Shown one piece after another: positions 57,999-64,000 of a DNA stretch of 64,000 nt. The notes under the pieces are model-generated. The model searched no databases, was not told the DNA's origin, and saw only the letters and a program-made list of their open reading frames with translations. The stretch spans positions 62,001 through 126,000 of the forward strand of contig NZ_LN997849.1 of NCBI RefSeq assembly GCF_001511835.1, given 5' to 3'. A program made the position numbers and the translations under genes. Position 1 is the stretch's first letter, and every line of letters starts with the position of its first letter. Source of the stretch: Magnetospirillum sp. XM-1. Its GTDB lineage: Bacteria; Pseudomonadota; Alphaproteobacteria; Rhodospirillales; Magnetospirillaceae.

Positions 57999-60900
57999 TC
58001 ATCGGCTCCTTTCCCTCTCCATCCCCCTTTCCCTTCCTCCGCCGTCCATCTCCCGGGCGGCGTTCTGGCGTTCGGTGCGTTCGCGCATGAAGGCGCCGTA
58101 GCGAGGAACCGGTCCCGAAGGATACTGGGGCTTGCTGAAGCGGCCATCGCCCGAAGACCGATCCGTTCCCTTGCCTTGCGTTCCCTTCTCCGGGGCTTCC
58201 TTCGCTTCCTGGCGTTCCTTTCCGGCGCGCATGGGCTCGTGCATCTCCTGCCCAGGCTCCCTGCGCAGGCCTCTGGCGTCCTTGTCCAGCACGCCATCGA
58301 CCATCCGGTACAGCCTCTCGGCGTCCAGCCCGGCCCGGGCGTCCCGCCCCTTCTTGAAGTGCATGGCGGCCAGCTCCTCGTCGGACTTGCCGGGGTATTT
58401 CGCCCGGATCTCCTCGAGCTTGCTCCTGCCGTCCATGAGGCGGGCCATGACCGCCGGGTCCGAAGCGTAGGCCCGGACCTTCGCGATCTCGTCCTTGGTC
58501 GGCACGTATCCTTCGGGGAAGTTCTTGCCGGAGCGGGCATGCCCGCCCTCGGCCCGGTATTCCGCCTCGCGCTGGTCGGTCATGCCGCGCAGATGGCCGA
58601 GCTTGATGTCGGCGAGGATTTCAGGGGCCTGCTGCGCCATCCATCCTCCCCAGCGCTCGGGATTGGCCGCTCTGCGGCAGAAGGGGGCGAGGCGCGGCGT
58701 GCGCCCCATGGCCTTCTCGCCCCGGAGAAGCTGGTTCTCGAGCTCGTGCGAGGTGCCGTAGGCCCGCAGGTTCCTCCAGTCGGCGGCGGTCATCTTCCCG
58801 TCGGACATCTTCTGGAGGAGGCCTTCGATGCTCCGGACATGGATGCGGGACTTCTCCTGGCCGATCTCGCGGATGTTGCCCAGGAAGGAGGGGATGGCCT
58901 TCGCCAGGCCGGGCTCCCGCTGGGACCACGCGTTGCCGACGTCGATGGCCGTGCTGTGCATCTTGCCGAAGGCCCTGCTGATGCCGATCCGCATCGCGGC
59001 CGCCGGATTGGCGCGGGAACGGCCTCCGATCGTCGTCGCGGCCTCCAGCCCCTCGTAGGTGGTGCGGGCCGAGCGGAGATCACGGGCGGCCGTTTCGGCC
59101 GCCACGCGCTCGATGCGCGCCCGCTTCCTCGCGGCGGCGCGTTCGGCCTCGATCTCCTCGCGGCTGCGCTGCTTGGCGATGGGGGCGCGTTCGCGTCCGG
59201 CGTCCTTCTTCTCCCGGTCCTCGCGCTCCTTCTTCTCCTTCTCGGGCTTCGGCGGCTCGCGCGTCCTTTCGAGGGCGGGGCGCTCCGCGGCCTGTCCGTC
59301 TCCGGCTCCGCCTGGCGCTGCGGAGCGGCGGGGAGCCGACTCCTTGCGCGCCGTCTCTGCGAAGGCCTCGCGCGCCCTGGCTTCGGCGTCGCGGGACGAG
59401 ATGCTGAAATGCCCGGCGACGCCTTGCGCCGCTTCTCCGTGGGTGAGGAGGGACGAGATGTTCTCGGAGGCGTCCCGGCTCGTCCTTCCCCTATGCGCTT
59501 CCGTCGCGTCCGGGGAGAGGATGCTGGACACATCCGCCTCGGCGCGCTTGGTCCCGTCGGCATCGAAGGCCGCGGCATCCGCTTGGAGGCGATCGTGGAG
59601 AGCCTGGGTCTTCTCGGTGCCGAGTCCGGCATGGGCGTCGGCGAGGAGATCGATCAGATGGTCGGATCGCATGGCGGCTGCGGCGAACTGGCGCGTCTGC
59701 TCGTCGATCGCCTTCCGGTCGAGGGTGAGCTGCGCACGCATGGAGGCATCGAGGCGATGCTGCGCCGATGGGTCGCTGGCTGCGGCCTCGACATCCTTCC
59801 TGGCCATGTCGAGGACCTGCCAGCCCACGAAGAGCCTTTCCTCGGGGGGTATGGCATGCTCGGCCCGGACATTGGTCTCGTGCCGGTCGGCGCGCTCGGC
59901 GACCCGATCCGTGAATCCCTTGCGGGATTGGGCGCCGGACTTGCCCAGGGCATCCATCCAGGCCTTCACATCGGGATCCTCGATCATGCGGGCGGCCCGC
60001 GCATCGAGTTCCCTGTCGATTGCGCCGGCCTTCCATCCCGCCCAGCGCCCGATGGCCGTGTCCTTGTTGGCTTCCGCCACGGCGCTCCAGCGGCTCTGTT
60101 CGCGCTCGAGGGCGTCGTACTGGGCGACGATCACCTTCGGGGATGGACCCGTTCCATCCGAGCGTGCACGGTTTCCGGCCTCGCGGGAGATCTCGGCATC
60201 CCTCACCGCGTCGACGAGGCGGGACGGAACCACGGAGGCGTAGGCCTGATCCGTGGAGTCCATGGCATCCTTGGAGATGTCGCGGGGACGCGGCGCCGTT
60301 CCCATGAGGTCGTAGATCGCTTTGCGGGATTCTCCGACATCGCCTCCGTGGATCTCGGCCCTGCGGCGGGCCGCCACTTCCCATCCGTCGCCGCCGGCCT
60401 TCTCGCGGGCGACCCCGAAGCCGCGGACGTATTCCCTGGCCTGGGACATGAGATGATCGGTGCGGGCGGATTCCTCGGTGGTCAGCGGGCGGTTCTCCGC
60501 CCCGGCCCTGTCGCGGATGGCCTTCATCTCGCGTTCGGCGGCGAGGTAGGCGGCGAGCAGGTGGTCGGATGGGGCGCGATCCCGCTCGGCGGCGACATCG
60601 CGCGCGAAGCGCACGGCGTGCCCGCGCAGTGCGGCGCCATCGACGCCCGCCTCCTTCGCCATGGCGCGGGTGCGCTCGTCCCTGAGGATGGCCCATGCCG
60701 CCGCTGCGGCCCTGCGATCCGCAGAGGGATCCTCTCCGGTCGGCCGGGCGGCTTCGGCGGCGAAGCGTCCGATGAGCTCGGCGCGATCGGCATCGAGCTC
60801 GCGCTCCTTCGTCTTGCCGTCCTCGATGGGGTCGCGTCCGGCGTCGCGCGCTGCGGATTCCGGCTTGCGGGCGATCGCTTCCGCTCCGACGGCGGTGGCG

Positions 60901-61853
60901 GACGGCGTCGCCTCCTTGTCCGCGTTTCCGGACTCCACGCCTTCGGCCCGCGACAGCTCGGCATCGAGCTCCTTCTCCTTGCGGATCAGGTCGGCTTCCG
61001 AGCGCATGGCCGCCTGCTGCTCCAGCAGGGAGGATTCCAGGGCGGCGAGGTGCTTGACGATGATGGTCTCGACCGCAGCGGCCCGGCGCTGCTCGCGGAG
61101 CTCGATGAACTCGTTCGCGAGGCGCTGGCCGATGAGGGTGAACAGCTCGGCGAGCATGTCGTTCGGCGAGCCCCAGAAGTCCTTGTTCTTGGGGTCGTCG
61201 ATGCGGATGGGCTCGTGCGTCCTGGACGAAAGCTCCCGGATCCGGTCGTCGATGGCCGCGTCGGCGAGGCCGAGCTTCTGGATGTCGGCGGCCCAGCGGG
61301 TCGCGGCGGCCACGTCGCGCTCGTCGGAGGCGTCGCGCAGGGCGTCGGTGATGGAGGAGCAGAATTCCTTGATGGAATCCGCGAACCGGGCGCGTCCGTT
61401 GAACAGGAGGCGCATCCTCTGCATGCGGTGCGGGTCGGACTGGGCCGCGGACAGGACGTAGTCCTCGAGCGTCTTGGCGTCCGACTGCATGGAGGAGGCG
61501 TATTCGGCCATCCTGTCGGCCAGCAGGCCGGCGGCCAGGGAGCCCTTGAAGCTGGCGGACGCCTGCGTCGTCATTCCTTTGCCCGCTCCTTCCCTCGCGG
61601 CCAGCGGCCGGGTTCCGGTCCTGCCGGCGGAGGGCTTCGGTCCGGCCTTGGCCTGGGCGGTGGCGGCCGCCTGGTCCCAATGCTCGCGTCCTGTGCGGAG
61701 GACGTCGGCGAGGGAGGCGCTGGAGGTCGCGCGCCCGGCCCGCGAGAGGGCCTCGTCCAGCGGGTATCCCATGGCCATGAGGGCATCGACGGCGCTCCTG
61801 CGCCAGGAATCGCCCTCGGGCGCGGGAAGGGGGAGGCTGGTGTCTTCGGCCAT
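57999..61853 (-). CDS. large conjugation-associated protein of unknown function (1284 aa)
   Basis: The ATG at 61853 lies ten bases after the relaxase-like gene, behind a short leader with AGGA; the longer frame has no start signal. The product is mostly helical and charged. It has a helical N-terminal region (about 90-290) with AELFTLIGQRLANEFIELRE, a middle rich in acidic and basic residues, a lysine/glutamate linker (about 880-960) and a more globular C-terminal domain (RSIEGLLQKMSDGKMTAADW, PRLAPFCRRAANPERWGGW). No nuclease or ATPase motif was found. It resembles the large accessory proteins that follow MobF relaxases. Confidence 0.6.
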   Translation of the reverse strand: MAEDTSLPLPAPEGDSWRRSAVDALMAMGYPLDEALSRAGRATSSASLADVLRTGREHWDQAAATAQAKAGPKPSAGRTGTRPLAAREGAGKGMTTQASASFKGSLAAGLLADRMAEYASSMQSDAKTLEDYVLSAAQSDPHRMQRMRLLFNGRARFADSIKEFCSSITDALRDASDERDVAAATRWAADIQKLGLADAAIDDRIRELSSRTHEPIRIDDPKNKDFWGSPNDMLAELFTLIGQRLANEFIELREQRRAAAVETIIVKHLAALESSLLEQQAAMRSEADLIRKEKELDAELSRAEGVESGNADKEATPSATAVGAEAIARKPESAARDAGRDPIEDGKTKERELDADRAELIGRFAAEAARPTGEDPSADRRAAAAAWAILRDERTRAMAKEAGVDGAALRGHAVRFARDVAAERDRAPSDHLLAAYLAAEREMKAIRDRAGAENRPLTTEESARTDHLMSQAREYVRGFGVAREKAGGDGWEVAARRRAEIHGGDVGESRKAIYDLMGTAPRPRDISKDAMDSTDQAYASVVPSRLVDAVRDAEISREAGNRARSDGTGPSPKVIVAQYDALEREQSRWSAVAEANKDTAIGRWAGWKAGAIDRELDARAARMIEDPDVKAWMDALGKSGAQSRKGFTDRVAERADRHETNVRAEHAIPPEERLFVGWQVLDMARKDVEAAASDPSAQHRLDASMRAQLTLDRKAIDEQTRQFAAAAMRSDHLIDLLADAHAGLGTEKTQALHDRLQADAAAFDADGTKRAEADVSSILSPDATEAHRGRTSRDASENISSLLTHGEAAQGVAGHFSISSRDAEARAREAFAETARKESAPRRSAAPGGAGDGQAAERPALERTREPPKPEKEKKEREDREKKDAGRERAPIAKQRSREEIEAERAAARKRARIERVAAETAARDLRSARTTYEGLEAATTIGGRSRANPAAAMRIGISRAFGKMHSTAIDVGNAWSQREPGLAKAIPSFLGNIREIGQEKSRIHVRSIEGLLQKMSDGKMTAADWRNLRAYGTSHELENQLLRGEKAMGRTPRLAPFCRRAANPERWGGWMAQQAPEILADIKLGHLRGMTDQREAEYRAEGGHARSGKNFPEGYVPTKDEIAKVRAYASDPAVMARLMDGRSKLEEIRAKYPGKSDEELAAMHFKKGRDARAGLDAERLYRMVDGVLDKDARGLRREPGQEMHEPMRAGKERQEAKEAPEKGTQGKGTDRSSGDGRFSKPQYPSGPVPRYGAFMRERTERQNAAREMDGGGRERGMERERSR

Positions 61854-61863
61854 GGCTGGCTCC

Positions 61864-64000
61864 TCACGTCCTGGAGCGTTCGAATCCACGATCCGCGCGC
61901 AGGACATCGGCGCGGGCGCGGAGGTCGGCGGCCGCTGCCGGCGCCGTCCGATCCATCCAGGCCGAGAAGAGGGGGTCCGCCGTCCACCGCAGCGCGGCTT
62001 CGTCGCGCTGGCTCTCGGGGAGCTTGGGCAGGCTGACGAGCATGGACCTCTCCCGTGCCGGGACGCGCCGCTCGAATTCCGCGGCGTCCAGGAGAAGTTG
62101 GGAGCGATCGGCGATTCCGTGCCGGCGCAGGGTCCGGGCATCCGCCCGCTGGACGAGGTCGAAGGCGATGGCGGGAGCGGCGGGATTCCCGGACGCGCGG
62201 GCCGCCGCGTGCTCGTCGATGAGCGAGGAGATCCTTCCAGAGAGGGCGTGGGCCTCCAGCGCCTTCGCGGGGAGGCCGATCTCGGGGGCGCGGCGCAGGA
62301 GCCCGCTCTCCGTGCGCATGGCGGCGTCCGCCTCGTGGTTCCGGCGGAGGGCATGGGGTTCAACCGCTCCCTTCCTCGCGGCCTCCCAGGAGGCGTCCGA
62401 GCGGGCTTCCGCGTAGGCGTCGAGATGCCTCATGGCAGCCGCATCGGGGCCGGCGCGCCAGATGGCGGCCATCCTGTCCCGTTCGTGGGCGGCGGCCCAG
62501 CGTTCGATGTCGCGCCACCGGCGGCTCCGTGCGGCGAGGGCGGGGCGGAACAGGGCGGGGTCGCGCAGCATGGCGGCGGCCATGGCGTTCCGTCCGGCGC
62601 GGACGCGCGCGCAGAGGGCGTGGTCCCTGTGCGCCGAGGATGGAGCGCCGCCGGATTCCTCCCGGATGCGGGCATGGAGCGAGCGGTGCAGATCGGCGGA
62701 GCTCATCAGGCGTCCGATGAGATCCCGGCTCGGCGCGTCGATTCCTTCCCTCGCTTCGGCGGCGAGGCGGATGCGCATCTCCCGGAGTTCCGCTTCGCCG
62801 AGGCCGGGATGGCGGGTGCGCAGCGCCTTCATGCTGAGGATGCGGGGGCTGGCGCCGTTGCGGGCGTGGCGTTCGATGACGCCCCATTCCGCCCGCAGCG
62901 CGGAGGCCGCAGCGCGGTTCTCCTGCTTCGCGGCGACGAGCAGCCTGGCGGCGTCGCGGCGTTCGGCGTCGAGCACGGCGTAGCGCGGCCAGTCCGGGTC
63001 CGTTTCCGGTTGCCCGGTCCGCGTCCAGATGCCGGCGTGGATCCTCTCGGCTTCGCGATCGATGTCCATGTAGCGCCGCACCGCCGCGGTATCCTTGCCT
63101 TCCCGCGCCTCCGCATCGGCCTCGGGGGAAAGGACGCGCGCCCCGTCGCGGCCGATAGCCTCGACGAGGGGGCCCAGCGAGGGAACGGCGGAGGCGTCCG
63201 CGACGATCATGGCGTCTTCCCTCGCGCGGGAAAGGAGCCGCGATGCCGTCTGGCGGTCGATGCGCCGGTCGAGGACGGCGATGGCCACCCGATCCGCGTC
63301 CATGCGGATGCCGAGATGCGACGCGGCGGCCCATCCGTGCTCGATGGCGATCGGGAAGCGGGTGGATAGGCGGATGCGGCGTCCGTCATCGAGGTTGATG
63401 ACCAGATCCTCTCCGTCGAATCCGGCTGCGGTGCCGCAGCTTCCCGCCCGGACGGGCTGCCCTCCCAGGATGTCCGTCGGGAGGGCCAGGCGGTCGCCGG
63501 CCCGGACAGGAAGGGGCGTGGTCTTCCTTCCCGGGCGCTCGATGAGCCGCTCCTCCGCGCTCAGCCCGTGATGAAGCGGCCGTCGCAGGCCGTCGTGCGG
63601 GTCGGCGTCGCCGTCGTCCATACCCACTCGAAGGTGATCCGGCAGTAGCACCTCACCTCCCCGTCGGATTCCTGCCACATCGAGTTGGGGCACATTCCGC
63701 AGGCGATTTCGGCGGACGGCAGGCGGTAGGATTCCAGGCCGGCGAGGACCTGGCTTGGGGACGTGGGAATGTCGGGCATCGGGATCCTCCAATGCGGCCT
63801 TGTGGGGATTCTCCCGGATCTCGGCCGCGCGATCCGGGACATGGGTTTCCGCCGGCGGGCGCAGGACGGCGTTCAGCCGCTGGGCCTGCTCCCGGGTCGA
63901 AACGGCGACGAAGGCGGTGCGCCCGGCGGCGCGCGCTTCGGCATGGAAGGCGAGGGCGGCCTCGGCCACGGCCTCGAAGCCGTCGGCGAAGGAGAGCCGT
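61864..64000 (-). CDS. TraI/MobF-like relaxase-helicase, C-terminal part (continues past right edge)
   Basis: The frame is open to the window edge. The first visible part (ADGFEAVAEAALAFHAEARA, then FVAVSTREQAQRLNAVLR) fits the RecD-like helicase-2 region of MobF relaxases. After about 60 codons, VRAGDRLALPTD, a beta-rich LVINLDDGRRIRLS and HGWAAASHLGIRMDADRVAI match its final helicase motifs (usually HGYAxTxHKxQGxT), but the motif VI lysine/glutamine core is replaced. Helicase activity may therefore be lost. A helical C-terminal region of about 450 residues follows. A nested gene in another frame occupies 63561-63779. Confidence 0.6.
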   Translation of the reverse strand, partial: RLSFADGFEAVAEAALAFHAEARAAGRTAFVAVSTREQAQRLNAVLRPPAETHVPDRAAEIRENPHKAALEDPDARHSHVPKPGPRRPGILPPAVRRNRLRNVPQLDVAGIRRGGEVLLPDHLRVGMDDGDADPHDGLRRPLHHGLSAEERLIERPGRKTTPLPVRAGDRLALPTDILGGQPVRAGSCGTAAGFDGEDLVINLDDGRRIRLSTRFPIAIEHGWAAASHLGIRMDADRVAIAVLDRRIDRQTASRLLSRAREDAMIVADASAVPSLGPLVEAIGRDGARVLSPEADAEAREGKDTAAVRRYMDIDREAERIHAGIWTRTGQPETDPDWPRYAVLDAERRDAARLLVAAKQENRAAASALRAEWGVIERHARNGASPRILSMKALRTRHPGLGEAELREMRIRLAAEAREGIDAPSRDLIGRLMSSADLHRSLHARIREESGGAPSSAHRDHALCARVRAGRNAMAAAMLRDPALFRPALAARSRRWRDIERWAAAHERDRMAAIWRAGPDAAAMRHLDAYAEARSDASWEAARKGAVEPHALRRNHEADAAMRTESGLLRRAPEIGLPAKALEAHALSGRISSLIDEHAAARASGNPAAPAIAFDLVQRADARTLRRHGIADRSQLLLDAAEFERRVPARERSMLVSLPKLPESQRDEAALRWTADPLFSAWMDRTAPAAAADLRARADVLRADRGFERSRT
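63561..63779 (-). CDS. small cysteine-rich protein nested in the relaxase frame (72 aa)
   Basis: The ATG at 63779 has GGAGG seven bases upstream. Cysteines at 27, 30, 44, 46 and 65 (CGMCPNSMW, CYC, ACDG) and three tryptophans give it a much more protein-like composition than the proline/arginine-rich overlapping frame. It is likely a zinc-binding or redox-sensitive small protein of the conjugation operon. The host frame remains open through it, so both could be translated. No family was recognised. Confidence 0.6.
   Translation of the reverse strand: MPDIPTSPSQVLAGLESYRLPSAEIACGMCPNSMWQESDGEVRCYCRITFEWVWTTATPTRTTACDGRFITG

Noticed and set aside
56859..62036. Very long open frame on the plus strand (1725 codons)
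   Set aside because: It is the antisense shadow of the leftward genes; its translation is rich in glycine, arginine and proline without motifs, while the minus strand gives coherent proteins with proper start signals.
1..64000. tRNA, rRNA, transposase or integrase genes
   Set aside because: No conserved rRNA sequence, tRNA-like cloverleaf with T-loop GTTCRANNC context, DDE transposase or tyrosine/serine recombinase motif was noticed on either strand; a dedicated scan would be needed to exclude a tRNA completely.

Overview
The window is a high-GC segment that reads as part of a large alphaproteobacterial plasmid or plasmid-like chromid. The main evidence is a complete iteron origin near 30.7-32.4 kb: a replication initiator of the RPA (RepA-A) type, twelve copies of a 17-bp iteron in two arrays, three DnaA boxes and an AT-rich patch. 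A MucR-type regulator fragment and an 'antitoxin VbhA'-like gene fit an alphaproteobacterial host. No rRNA, tRNA, CRISPR array or intact insertion sequence was seen. Genus-level assignment is not possible from sequence reading alone.

Layout. 0-10 kb: small, mostly unrecognised genes. Eight of them carry a similar leader whose hairpin sits next to the ribosome binding site. Also here are two N6-adenine methyltransferases and a DnaB-like protein without a Walker A motif. 10-28 kb: short exported, membrane and cytosolic proteins, a plasmid-encoded sigma-70-family factor (14.0 kb), topoisomerase III (17.7 kb), a Sir2-type protein (20.7 kb), and four proteins (15.0, 23.0, 24.1, 26.0 kb) that differ in their bodies but share a C-terminal tail of about 45 residues. 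27-29 kb: three small membrane proteins, the first VirB2-pilin-like. 30-34 kb: the replication core and a RepA-type hexameric helicase. 34-40.6 kb: phage-like accessory genes (a Gp37/Gp68-type protein, Dam, HNH nuclease, regulators), each introduced by a second family of structured leader repeats. 41-45.5 kb: winged-helix replication protein, DnaB helicase and a coiled-coil protein in an overlapping operon. 46.5-58 kb: a surface and secretion module with an EAL phosphodiesterase, a type I secretion permease domain without ATPase, an HlyD-like adaptor, a stand-alone receiver protein, a giant tandem-repeat adhesin split by a frameshift, a secreted repeat protein and an OmpR-like regulator. 58-64 kb: a leftward conjugation operon with a 1284-residue protein and the C-terminal half of a TraI-like relaxase/helicase, inside which a 72-residue cysteine-rich gene is nested in another frame.

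How it fits together. Replication and transfer genes form the backbone. A recurring box (CCCCATCTTC and close variants) lies mostly 24-45 bases upstream of start codons on both strands, including ahead of the sigma factor gene. I read it as a promoter -10 element, possibly recognised by the plasmid's own sigma factor. The two leader-RNA families then divide the accessory genes into regional groups. The shared protein tail, present on one protein with a large-polyvalent-protein (LPD1-like) zincin domain, may mark proteins for transfer with the DNA or for docking to a common partner. These last points are inference.
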